A stretch of DNA of 64,000 nt, taken from Bradyrhizobium sp. 1(2017) (GTDB taxonomy: Bacteria > Pseudomonadota > Alphaproteobacteria > Rhizobiales > Xanthobacteraceae). The notes below the pieces were generated by a model. That model did no database searches and had not been told where the DNA came from. It saw only the letters and a program-made list of their open reading frames with translations. Where the stretch lies: the NCBI RefSeq assembly GCF_011602485.2, contig NZ_CP050022.2, positions 4,422,001 through 4,486,000 of the forward strand. The letters run 5' to 3'. The first letter of the stretch is position 1. Every line of letters begins with the position of its first letter. Below are positions 42,915 through 54,714 of this stretch, piece by piece. The position numbers and the translations under genes are program-made.

Positions 42915-44048
42915 TTATTTGTTTGGGTTGATGAGGAATTTTTCGCCGGTGGCGCGTTTGGCGTACACCGCGATGTTGGCGGGATCGAGCGCCTCGGGCA
43001 GCGAAACCACCTTGGTGTAGTGGCTGGCGAAGGTGGTCTTCAATTCGTCGACAACGCGCTGGCGCAGCTTGGCGCCGTCCGCCTGCCCGATCCTCATCAG
43101 GAACGGAAACAGCAGCCAGCCGCCGACGCCCCAGGCCATGCCAAAGCCGCGCGGCAATTCGATCGGGCGGATATCGAGCGCGCCGTAGACATAGACCTGC
43201 TTGTGCACGTTGGAGCCGTAGCGGCTGTATTCCTTGGCGGTCTTGTTGATCGCGGCTTCCATGCAGTTGAGGATGTCGCCGGCAAGCTTGCCGCCGCCGA
43301 TGGCGTCGAAGGCGATGGTGGCGCCGGTCTCGACCAGTGCATTGGTGAGATCGCTGAGGAAGGTCGGCGCGGTGGAATCCACGACATATTTGGCGCCGAT
43401 CTTGTGCAGGATGTCGGCCTGCTCCTTGCTGCGCACGATGTTGACCAGCGCAATCCCGTCCTTGATGCAGATCTTGTTCAGCATTTGGCCGAGATTGGAG
43501 GCAGCAGCGGTGTGCACCAGCGCCTTGTGGCCCTCGCGCCGCATGGTCTCAGTCATGCCGAGCGCAGTCAGCGGATTGACGAAACAGGAGGCGCCTTCCG
43601 CCGGCGTGGTCCCCGCCGGCAACGGCAGGCACTCGCGCACTTTCAGGGTGCGGTACTGCGCATACATCGCGCCGCCGATCATGGCGACCGTCTTGCCCAT
43701 CAGTGCCTTCGCGGCATCCGACGAGCCGGTCTTGATGACGATGCCGGCGCCTTCGTTACCGACTGGCATGGATTCGTCGAGCCGGCCAGCCATCGCCCGC
43801 ATCGCGCCCTCAGGCACCTTCGCGGTGATGACCGGGGCCTCCTTCGTGCCAGACGCCTTCGCCGTACTCATATCGGCCGCGCCGATCAGGAGCCCGAGGT
43901 CGGACGGATTGATCGGCGCCGCCTCGACGCGGACGACGACTTCATCCGCGGCGGGCTCGGGGGTCGGCACGTCGAGAAGCGAGATTTCCAGCTCTCCACT
44001 CTTCTTGATCAGCGAACGCAGTTGCAGGCCGGTTTTGCCGTCGCTCAT
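42915..44048 (-). CDS. Zinc-binding/MDR-family alcohol dehydrogenase-like oxidoreductase
   Basis: A 377-residue medium-chain dehydrogenase/reductase. The GroES-like N-terminus has EVVVRVEAAPINPSDLGLLI and MPVGNEGAGIVIKTG. The cofactor domain has VHTAAASNLGQMLNKICIKD and a DAIGGG segment. The catalytic zinc Cys of classical ADHs is not in its usual place, so a quinone oxidoreductase or enoyl reductase-like role is likely. GGGGAGG precedes ATG 44048. It lies 44 nt after the enolase stop, so it may share that transcript. Confidence 0.88.
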   Translation of the reverse strand: MSDGKTGLQLRSLIKKSGELEISLLDVPTPEPAADEVVVRVEAAPINPSDLGLLIGAADMSTAKASGTKEAPVITAKVPEGAMRAMAGRLDESMPVGNEGAGIVIKTGSSDAAKALMGKTVAMIGGAMYAQYRTLKVRECLPLPAGTTPAEGASCFVNPLTALGMTETMRREGHKALVHTAAASNLGQMLNKICIKDGIALVNIVRSKEQADILHKIGAKYVVDSTAPTFLSDLTNALVETGATIAFDAIGGGKLAGDILNCMEAAINKTAKEYSRYGSNVHKQVYVYGALDIRPIELPRGFGMAWGVGGWLLFPFLMRIGQADGAKLRQRVVDELKTTFASHYTKVVSLPEALDPANIAVYAKRATGEKFLINPNK

Positions 44049-44092
44049 GTCGATCCTCCCCTGTCCGTCTGTTCGCGGGTCGAAGCGCCGGC

Positions 44093-45978
<1,886 letters not shown>

Positions 45979-45994
45979 TAGGAGAAGAACAACA

Positions 45995-46792
45995 ATGAAA
46001 TGGATGCCAGCAACATTCCGCAACCTTGCCCTCGGTCTTCTGAGCGTCCTCTGGCTCACCGGCGCGTCCGACGCTGCCGAGGTGCGGGTGATGATTTCGG
46101 GTGGATTGACAGCTGCCTACAAGGCGCTCGTGCCCGAATTCGAGAAGGCCACCGGCAACAAGGTGCTGACGGAATACGGGCCGTCGATGGGAACGACCGC
46201 GAACGCCATCCCGGTGCGGCTCGAGCGCGGCGAGCCGGCCGATGTCCTGATCATGGTGGGCTACGCCCTCACCGACCTCGCGGGCAAGGGCAAGGTCGCT
46301 GCCGGCAGCCAGGTCGATCTGACAAAGTCGCCGATCGGCATCGCCGTGAAGTCGGGTGCACCGAAGCCGGACATCAGCTCGGTGGAGGCCGTCAAGCGCG
46401 CGCTGCTGGCCGCAAAGTCAATCGCCTATTCCGACAGCGCCAGCGGCGTCTACGTCTCCACCGAGATGTTCGACAAGCTCGGCATAGCCGATGCCATGAA
46501 GGACAAGGCGCGCAAGATTCCGGCGACGCCGGTCGGCGAGATCGTCGCGCACGGCGAAGCCGAGCTTGGCTTCCAGCAGATCAGCGAGCTGAAGCCCGTC
46601 AAGGGCATCGATATCGTCGGACCGCTGCCGAACGAATTGCAGAAGATCACGATCTTCTCCGCCGGCATCGCGGCCGGTTCGAAGGAACCCGATGCAGGAC
46701 GTGCCTTGATCAAGTTCCTGGCCTCCCCGGCCGCGCGCGAAGCGATCGTCGCGAGCGGCATGGACCCGATCCCGGCTGCCGGGGCGAATTAA
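45995..46792 (+). CDS. ModA-like periplasmic substrate-binding protein
   Basis: A 265-residue protein with a signal peptide (MKWMPATFRNLALGLLSVLW) ending near SDAAE. It shows the PBP type 2 molybdate-binding layout: VMISGGLTAAYKALVPEFEK, YGPSMGTTANAIPVRLERGE, PADVLIMVGYALTDL and YSDSASGVYVSTEMFDKLG. AGGAG precedes ATG 45995. No modB/modC is adjacent, so molybdate as ligand is unproven; related orphan ModA-like proteins bind other oxyanions. Confidence 0.88.
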   Translation: MKWMPATFRNLALGLLSVLWLTGASDAAEVRVMISGGLTAAYKALVPEFEKATGNKVLTEYGPSMGTTANAIPVRLERGEPADVLIMVGYALTDLAGKGKVAAGSQVDLTKSPIGIAVKSGAPKPDISSVEAVKRALLAAKSIAYSDSASGVYVSTEMFDKLGIADAMKDKARKIPATPVGEIVAHGEAELGFQQISELKPVKGIDIVGPLPNELQKITIFSAGIAAGSKEPDAGRALIKFLASPAAREAIVASGMDPIPAAGAN

Positions 46793-46825
46793 CGCAGTCG
46801 GTCGCGGTCTCACGATTGCGGCTGA

Positions 46826-48700
46826 TCAATACGCGCTCAGCAGATCCACCTTGGCATTCGCCGCCACCAGCCGCCGCGCCAGGATGGCGGCGAGGTTGCG
46901 CATGATCTTCAGCGCGGTTTCCGGGTGCAGGCGGCGGTAATCCGCAAAGCTGTCCAGCGGCAATTCGAGACAAATGACGGGTGTGTCCGCAACGACGTCG
47001 GCGCTGCGGCTCCGCTCCAGGATCGCCATCTCGCCGAACTCCATGCCGGGGCCGAGAGAAGCGAGCCGGACGCCGCTCGGCAGCTTCACGCTGACCATCC
47101 CGCTTTGGAGAAAGAACAGCGAATTGGCGGGCTCGCCAGTCGCGATGATGCGCTGGCCGGCCGTGTAATGCCGGGTGCTCGATAGCTTGACGATCGCAGC
47201 GATCTCGTCCGAGGCGAGCTCGCCAAGCAGCGCCTGCTCGCCGAGATGCGCGCTCTCCTTCAAGTCGGTGAAGCCGCCGAAGCGGTAGATCACCTGGTCT
47301 TCGGCCCATTCGATGGCATCGTCGAGCAGGGCGAAGCGGCGCAGCCGGCGCGGCTCGGCCGTGCGCGCGGCGATCGCCGCCCAGACCACGGAGGACTGCT
47401 CGAAGCCGGACAGGATGGCAGTGACCCCGCCATTGCCGAGCGCGGTCAGCTTCTCGCCGAGCAGCTCCGCACCAGCCGCGGTGATATCAGGAACGCGGCG
47501 GAAATCGATGATCAGCAACGGCGCGCTCGGCGGCTCGCTGCTAAGCCGCCGGGTGACGTAGTCGATGGTGCCGAAATTCATCGCGCCGACAAGCTCGAGC
47601 ACGCGGATGTCGCTGTGACGCTCGTCGAGGATCTGCTGCTCGTGCGGCTGACGGCTGCGGCGCGAGGAAATACCGTAGATGTCGTAATCCGCCATGATGC
47701 TGGTGCGGACATCGGCGTTGCGGTTGAGCATGTGCAGGTCGAACCGCGCCGAGAGCGCTTCGCACACTTTCAGGCCACGCACACTGTTGAAATGATTGTC
47801 GAGCAACGGCGAGAAGGTGCCGAGCCCGAGTTGCGAGGGCAGCGCCGCGACGATACCGCCGCCGACGCCGCTCTTGGCGGGGATGCCGACCCGATAGGTC
47901 CACTCGCCGGCGTAGTCGTACATGCCCGAGCTCGTCATCACCGACAGCGTGCGCGCGACGATATGGGGCGTGATCACCTGCACACCCGTCACCGGATTGA
48001 TGCCTCGATTGGCGAGCGTTGCCGCCATGACCGCGAGGTCGCGCGCCGTCACCAGAATGGCGCATTGACGGAAATAGACGTCGAGCACGGCGTCGACGTC
48101 ATCCGGCAGCACCGCGTAATTCCGCAGCAGCCAGGCGATGGCCCGGTTGCGATTGCCGGTCGCCGTCTCGGAGGCATGAACGGCCTCGTCCACCGCAAGC
48201 TCGCGGCCGGCGTACTGACTGAGCTTGGCGCGGACGCGCTCGAAGGCACCCTTCCCGTCCACCTCGTAGATCAGGCCCGAGCAGGCGATCGCGCCGGCAT
48301 TGACCATCGGGTTGAACGGACGGTTGTCATTGGTGAGCCGGATGGAGTTGAAGGCCTCGCCGCTCGGCTCGACGCCAATGGTGGCAGCGACGCGTGCTTC
48401 GCCCACCATCTCCAGCGCAAGCGCAAAGACGAACGCCTTCGACACCGACTGGATCGTGAATGGCACGTCGCTGTCGCCGACCTCGTAGACATGGCCGTCG
48501 ATGGTCACGAGCGCGATGCCGAAATGGTCGGGGTTGGCGCGCCTCAGCTCGGGGATGTAGTCGGCGAGCTCACCGGAATGATCGACCCTGAATTCTTCGT
48601 GGCAATCGGTGAGAAAGCGCCGCAGCGGCGGCCGGGTAGGATACCCGGATGATCGGGGCGCCCCTGCTGTGCTGGGCAAATGGTCGGGCTGGGCGTCCAC
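46826..48700 (-). CDS. glsA: Glutaminase fused to STAS and cyclic-nucleotide-binding domains
   Basis: A 624-residue fusion. Residues ~25-325 are a glutaminase A domain with catalytic S85-x-x-K88 in TIQSVSKAF, NPMVNAGAIA, a later Tyr/Ser region (SSGMYDYAGEWTYRVGIPAK) and SGVGGGIVAALP. Residues ~360-460 are a STAS domain (DIRVLELVGAMNFG, LLIIDFRRVPDITAAGAELL). Residues ~490-610 are a cNMP-binding domain (YTAGQRIIATGEPANSLFFL, PGMEFGEMAILERSRSADVV). It hydrolyses glutamine to glutamate and ammonia, perhaps under cyclic-nucleotide and STAS control. Two class III cyclases occur in this window, but no direct link is shown. Confidence 0.92.
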   Translation of the reverse strand: MDAQPDHLPSTAGAPRSSGYPTRPPLRRFLTDCHEEFRVDHSGELADYIPELRRANPDHFGIALVTIDGHVYEVGDSDVPFTIQSVSKAFVFALALEMVGEARVAATIGVEPSGEAFNSIRLTNDNRPFNPMVNAGAIACSGLIYEVDGKGAFERVRAKLSQYAGRELAVDEAVHASETATGNRNRAIAWLLRNYAVLPDDVDAVLDVYFRQCAILVTARDLAVMAATLANRGINPVTGVQVITPHIVARTLSVMTSSGMYDYAGEWTYRVGIPAKSGVGGGIVAALPSQLGLGTFSPLLDNHFNSVRGLKVCEALSARFDLHMLNRNADVRTSIMADYDIYGISSRRSRQPHEQQILDERHSDIRVLELVGAMNFGTIDYVTRRLSSEPPSAPLLIIDFRRVPDITAAGAELLGEKLTALGNGGVTAILSGFEQSSVVWAAIAARTAEPRRLRRFALLDDAIEWAEDQVIYRFGGFTDLKESAHLGEQALLGELASDEIAAIVKLSSTRHYTAGQRIIATGEPANSLFFLQSGMVSVKLPSGVRLASLGPGMEFGEMAILERSRSADVVADTPVICLELPLDSFADYRRLHPETALKIMRNLAAILARRLVAANAKVDLLSAY

Positions 48701-48808
48701 GGTTTCACACCTCGATTTGCCCGGAATCGAAGCAATTCGTGTGCCATGTATACCGGGTCGACGGTGTCGTGGTGCGGAGCGGTGCGCGCCTACGTGGCCT
48801 GATGGACG

Positions 48809-50014
48809 TCAGCGCGCATCCGCCGGCGCCCGCTGCTTGAGCAGGCGGGCGCAGACGAAGCCCAGCACCACCATGATCAAGGCGCTCGCGAACAGGGTCG
48901 GCATCTTGCCGGCATGCTGGAGCCCGAAGCCATAGGCGAGCGGCCCTACGGTCTGCCCCATGAAGAAGAAGAACGAATGCAGCGACAGCGCGGTGGCGCG
49001 CGCCTCGACCGAGAGCTCGCTGGCGAAGACCTGCAGGCAGCCATGGGCGATGTAGAAGCCCCATCCCATCACGATGAGGCTCAGGGCCTGCACTTCCCAG
49101 CGTGGGCCGAAGGCGACGGCAATGAGCTGCGAGGCCACCAGCGTCATGCCCGCGATCATCATGCCCTTCATGCCCAGCCGCGGCAGCAGGCGCGACACCG
49201 TCAGCGTGTAGAGCAGGCCGCCGACCGCAAAGCCCGCGATGACGATGCCGGCGATCGACAGCGAGGTCTGCCCGAGCTCGAACAGGAACGAGGCGATGTA
49301 GGGAAACAGGCCGAGCACGCAGCAGCCTTCGATGAACACGGCCGAGTAGCAGACATAGGCGTTGGGATTGGTGAAGATGGTGCGATAGCCGGCCTTCAGT
49401 GCCGACAGGCTCGTCTTCGGCGGATGCTTGACCTTGGCGCCGTGAAAGCCGGCAGCGACCGCGATCGAGGCGACGATCACGAGCGCACCAAGCACCGCGA
49501 GCACGCCGCGCCAGCCGAGGAAATCGCCGATCAGGCCGGAGGCCGAGGCGCCGAGCAGATTGCCGGTCATGGCGCCGGCGAGCGTACGGCTGATCGCGAC
49601 CTGGCGCTTCTCGGGCCCGACGAGATCGCTGGTCAGGCTCAGCGCCACCGGAAACACGCCGCCGGAGCCGATGCCGGCGAGAACGCGCGTCGCAAACAGC
49701 ACCGAGAACGAGGTCGAGAGCGCGCCCAGGATGTTGGCAAGGCCGAGCAATGCGAGACAGCCGATCATCAGCCGCGTCTTGCCGAACAGGTCGGCAGCGG
49801 CGCCGACGATCGGCTGGATAATCGAGAAGGTGAAGGCGAACACCGCGGCAAAGCCGGCGGCGGTCGCGATGCTGACGCCAAAATCCTCGGCGACATGCGG
49901 CAGCACCGGATCGAGCGCGCGCGCCGAAAGTGCTGCGGCGAAGCTGGCGCCTGATATGACGTAGAGCGCTGTCGGCAAGCCGTGATCGTGCGGCCCCGCC
50001 TCGCCGTGCTGCAT
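48809..50014 (-). CDS. Major facilitator superfamily transporter
   Basis: A 401-residue inner-membrane carrier with about 12 hydrophobic helices. The MFS loop motif between helices 2 and 3 is AADLFGKTRLMIGCLALLGL, and a corresponding C-half loop is TVSRLLPRLGMKGMMIAGMT. The pattern resembles drug/sugar efflux (DHA1-like) carriers. Its ATG is 1 nt overlapped with the kdsA stop (TGATG), so it is translated from the same mRNA. The substrate is unknown. Confidence 0.9.
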   Translation of the reverse strand: MQHGEAGPHDHGLPTALYVISGASFAAALSARALDPVLPHVAEDFGVSIATAAGFAAVFAFTFSIIQPIVGAAADLFGKTRLMIGCLALLGLANILGALSTSFSVLFATRVLAGIGSGGVFPVALSLTSDLVGPEKRQVAISRTLAGAMTGNLLGASASGLIGDFLGWRGVLAVLGALVIVASIAVAAGFHGAKVKHPPKTSLSALKAGYRTIFTNPNAYVCYSAVFIEGCCVLGLFPYIASFLFELGQTSLSIAGIVIAGFAVGGLLYTLTVSRLLPRLGMKGMMIAGMTLVASQLIAVAFGPRWEVQALSLIVMGWGFYIAHGCLQVFASELSVEARATALSLHSFFFFMGQTVGPLAYGFGLQHAGKMPTLFASALIMVVLGFVCARLLKQRAPADAR

Positions 50015-50877
50015 CAGCGCGGGCCGGTTTCGACGGATTCTTTGGCGAGCGCGTCGAACGCCATCAATCTGGCGATCAGTCCCTCGAATTCGCGCAGCGG
50101 CACCATGTTGGGCCCGTCCGAGGGCGCCCGGTCCGGATCGGGATGGGTCTCGATGAAGACGCCGGCAACGCCAACCGCGACCGCCGCGCGTGCCAGCACC
50201 GGCACGAATTCGCGCTCACCGCCCGACGAGGTCCCCTTCCCGCCCGGCTGCTGCACCGAATGGGTGGCATCGAAAATGACGGGGGCGCCGGTGGTGCGCG
50301 CCAGGATCGGCAGCGCGCGCATGTCCGAGACCAGCGTGTTGTAGCCGAACGAGGCGCCGCGCTCTGTGACGAGCACGTTGGGGTTGTTCGCGCCGGTGAT
50401 CTTAGTCACCACATTCGCCATGTCCCAGGGCGCCAGGAACTGTCCCTTCTTGACGTTGACGACCTTGCCGGTCGCGGCCGCAGCCAGCAGCAGATCAGTC
50501 TGCCGGCACAGGAAGGCCGGGATCTGCAAGACGTCCACAGCTTGCGCGACCTCGGCGCATTGCGTGGCCTCGTGCACGTCGGTCAGCACCGGCAGGTCGA
50601 GAGAGGATTGAATCTCTGCGAAGATCGGCAGCGACTGCGCAAGGCCCAGCCCGCGTGCGGCAGATGCGCTGGTGCGGTTGGCCTTGTCGAACGAGGTCTT
50701 GTAGACGAGGCCGATCTTCAGCCGCGCGGCGATCTCCTTCAGCGCGGAGGCGACCTCCAGCGCATGCTGGCGGCTTTCGAGCTGGCACGGTCCGGCGATG
50801 ATCGAGATCGGCAGATCATTGCCGAACTTGACCGTGCCAATGGTGACGACCGGCGCCGCCGAATTCGAAGAGCTCAA
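50014..50877 (-). CDS. kdsA: 3-deoxy-D-manno-octulosonate 8-phosphate synthase
   Basis: A 287-residue KDO8P synthase that condenses PEP with arabinose 5-phosphate for lipopolysaccharide. It has [80 protein letters not shown] and [15 protein letters not shown] 50877 ([13 protein letters not shown]) has GGGGGA upstream; an in-frame ATG at 50907 is an alternative. The stop overlaps the MFS start. Position near pyrG and eno is conserved. Confidence 0.95.
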   Translation of the reverse strand: MSSSNSAAPVVTIGTVKFGNDLPISIIAGPCQLESRQHALEVASALKEIAARLKIGLVYKTSFDKANRTSASAARGLGLAQSLPIFAEIQSSLDLPVLTDVHEATQCAEVAQAVDVLQIPAFLCRQTDLLLAAAATGKVVNVKKGQFLAPWDMANVVTKITGANNPNVLVTERGASFGYNTLVSDMRALPILARTTGAPVIFDATHSVQQPGGKGTSSGGEREFVPVLARAAVAVGVAGVFIETHPDPDRAPSDGPNMVPLREFEGLIARLMAFDALAKESVETGPR

Positions 50878-51004
50878 GGCCAATATCCCCCGTTTCGCCG
50901 CGACCATAGCGGCGATGAGGGGCGGATCAACCCTATTCGGGCCAGGCTGTCAGAATATCAGGGTTGCGGCGGGGTCCCCCGCCGCGCCCTGCCGCCGGCA
51001 GCCG

Positions 51005-51331
51005 CTACTTGACTGACGAGAAGGCCGTCGGCGTCAGGAACTGGCTGACGATGTTGCCGACGATCTGCCCGTCGGCTTCGCTCTCGGCGCGCGCTTTCAT
51101 CCAGTCCGGATCGGTCATGAACTTGCCCCACTTCGCCTCGCGCTCGGCCAGCGACTCCCACGCCAGGAAATAGGTGAGCTCCTGGTTGGATTCACCGATC
51201 AGCGTGGTGAAGAATCCGGCCTGGCGAATGCCGTGCTTTTCCCAGAGCTTCAGCGTCACATTCTCGAACCGCTTCAAGAGCGCCGGCAAGCGGCCGGGAA
51301 CGCAGCGATAGACGCGCATTTCGTAGATCAT
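51005..51331 (-). CDS. NIPSNAP-family protein
   Basis: A 108-residue ferredoxin-like-fold protein (MIYEMRVYRCVPGRLPALLK, ESNQELTYFLAWESLAEREA). It matches NIPSNAP domain proteins, cytoplasmic monomer/dimer proteins of unclear role. The Shine-Dalgarno GGGAG lies in the 3' arm of an 11-bp hairpin (51339-51375), so its translation could be regulated. Confidence 0.85.
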   Translation of the reverse strand: MIYEMRVYRCVPGRLPALLKRFENVTLKLWEKHGIRQAGFFTTLIGESNQELTYFLAWESLAEREAKWGKFMTDPDWMKARAESEADGQIVGNIVSQFLTPTAFSSVK

Positions 51332-51338
51332 CGAAGTT

Positions 51339-51375
51339 CAACTCCCTGCATTGTTGTTCTTGCGGCAGGGAGTTG
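51339..51375 (-). other. Hairpin covering the NIPSNAP ribosome-binding site
   Basis: CAACTCCCTGC and GCAGGGAGTTG are exact 11-bp complements with a 15-nt loop. On the minus strand the 3' arm contains GGGAG, about 10 nt before ATG 51331. It lies 39 nt after the pyrG stop but lacks a T-run, so it fits either a weak pyrG terminator or a structure that hides the ribosome-binding site. Confidence 0.6.
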
Positions 51376-51414
51376 TCGCAACAAACGGCGCGAACGTCAA
51401 AGGGAGAGAGTGCG

Positions 51415-53058
<1,644 letters not shown>

Positions 53059-53212
53059 CTAATCCCTCGAATTCGATTCGCCAAAGCGATTCGTATTCCG
53101 CCCCAAAGATTTTGCGGGCCTGTGGGTGATCCAGAACTGATAGTGGTGACAGGGCCTTGATGGGGGTTGTTGATGCAGGACGGTAGAAGCCGCCCTGCAT
53201 GGCCCCCCTGCT

Positions 53213-53596
53213 TTATTGCGAGCGCGGTACCTGCGGGCCGGATGGCGCCTGGTTCTGCTGCTGCTCGTCGGCCTTCTTCAGCGAATCCAGGATGCCGCCC
53301 GACGTCGGCGGTGCGATCGGCGACCCACCGGCCGGCTGGGTCTGCCCGGGCTGGCTGATGATCGACGACGGCTTGCGATCATAGCCGGCGTACCAGGACA
53401 GGAACAGGCTGGTGAGGAAGAAGCCGACGGCCAAGACCGCGGTCGTCCGCGTCAAGAGATTCGCGGTGCCACGGCTCGACATGAAGCCCGCGCCGCCGCC
53501 CATGCCGAGGCCGCCGCCTTCCGACTTCTGGAGCAGGACGGCGCCGATCATGACGGCGACGATCATGAGGTGGATGACGATGACAACGGTATGCAT
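53213..53596 (-). CDS. secG: Preprotein translocase subunit SecG
   Basis: A 127-residue membrane subunit of SecYEG with two helices (VVIVIHLMIVAVMIGAVLLQ and AVLAVGFFLTSLFLSWYAGY) flanking the conserved Gly-rich loop KSEGGGLGMGGGAGFMSSRG. The cytosolic C-terminus is Pro/Gln-rich (QPGQTQPAGGSP...). The tpiA-secG-pyrG order is typical of alphaproteobacteria. Confidence 0.95.
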   Translation of the reverse strand: MHTVVIVIHLMIVAVMIGAVLLQKSEGGGLGMGGGAGFMSSRGTANLLTRTTAVLAVGFFLTSLFLSWYAGYDRKPSSIISQPGQTQPAGGSPIAPPTSGGILDSLKKADEQQQNQAPSGPQVPRSQ

Positions 53597-53735
53597 AGTG
53601 TCCTTCCGTCACAAGCGGGCGGCGCCTGACGGCGGCCGATCGCGCTTCGCGGGTTTTCCTGAAGTTGCGCGGTGTTACACGATCGGAGGGGCTATTGCCA
53701 CCCCCGATCGGGCCCAGGCCAACGGTTTCAATGAG

Positions 53736-54491
53736 CTAGGGACAGCCTTTGGCAATCGCAAGGAAGTCGGCCGCTTTCAGGCTGGCGCCGCCGACCAGCG
53801 CGCCGTTGACGTTTTTCACCGCCATCAGTTCGGCCGCGTTCGAGGGCTTGACCGAGCCGCCGTAAAGGATGCGCATCCTGGCGCCGTCGGCCTTGAACCG
53901 CGAGGTCAGGAATTCCCGGATAAACCCATGAATTTGCTCGACATCCTGGGCCGTGGGGGTCAGGCCGGTGCCGATCGCCCAGACCGGCTCATAGGCGACG
54001 ATCAGATTGGCTGCGGTCGAGCCTTCCGGCAGTGAGCCATCGAGCTGGCCTCGCAGAATGTCCAGGGTCTGCCCGGCATCGCGCTGGCCTTGCGTCTCGC
54101 CGATACAGACGATTGCCGTCGCCCCGGCGCGCCAGGCCGCCTCGGCCTTCTGCCGCACCAGCGCGTCACCCTCGCCGTGGTCGGCGCGGCGCTCGGAATG
54201 GCCGACGATGATGGCGGTGGCACCCGCGTCCACCAGCATCTCGGCGGCCACGTCGCCGGTATGGGCGCCGGAGGCCTTGGGGTGGCAGTCCTGAGCCCCC
54301 ACCGCCACCTTCTTGCCGCGCGCCTTGTCGGCGAAGGCCGCGATCAGGGTTGCAGGTGGACAGACCAGCAGGTCGGCCTTGGCGGCCACGTCTGCCGCGC
54401 CGTTGAGCATGGCGTCGAATTCGGCAGCCTGGGCTTTCAGGCCGTTCATTTTCCAGTTGCCGGCGATCAGCGGTCGGATGGCGTCGGTCAT
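53736..54491 (-). CDS. tpiA: Triosephosphate isomerase
   Basis: A 251-residue TIM-barrel enzyme interconverting dihydroxyacetone phosphate and glyceraldehyde 3-phosphate. It has the N-terminal Asn-x-Lys in AGNWKMNG, the catalytic His in IIVGHSERR, the catalytic Glu in [12 protein letters not shown], and the phosphate loop [12 protein letters not shown]. It is divergent from the PpiD-like gene. Confidence 0.98.
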   Translation of the reverse strand: MTDAIRPLIAGNWKMNGLKAQAAEFDAMLNGAADVAAKADLLVCPPATLIAAFADKARGKKVAVGAQDCHPKASGAHTGDVAAEMLVDAGATAIIVGHSERRADHGEGDALVRQKAEAAWRAGATAIVCIGETQGQRDAGQTLDILRGQLDGSLPEGSTAANLIVAYEPVWAIGTGLTPTAQDVEQIHGFIREFLTSRFKADGARMRILYGGSVKPSNAAELMAVKNVNGALVGGASLKAADFLAIAKGCP

Positions 54492-54714
54492 GTCATTTTC
54501 CAGCAGAATGAGGTTTGCGCTTGCGCTAGCAGAGCTGTCGCGGCAGTTCCAGACCTAGGGGCTTTTAACCGCAGCGCCGAAGCGCCGCCTGAGGCGAGGT
54601 TGCGGGGGGAAAGCCGCCACTTTATGATGATCTATCAATTTGGTGACGCGCTTTTGCGGAATCTGCATTAAAGACGCGCTCCCGTTTCCCTCCTGACCAA
54701 ACAAGTTGGACCAA

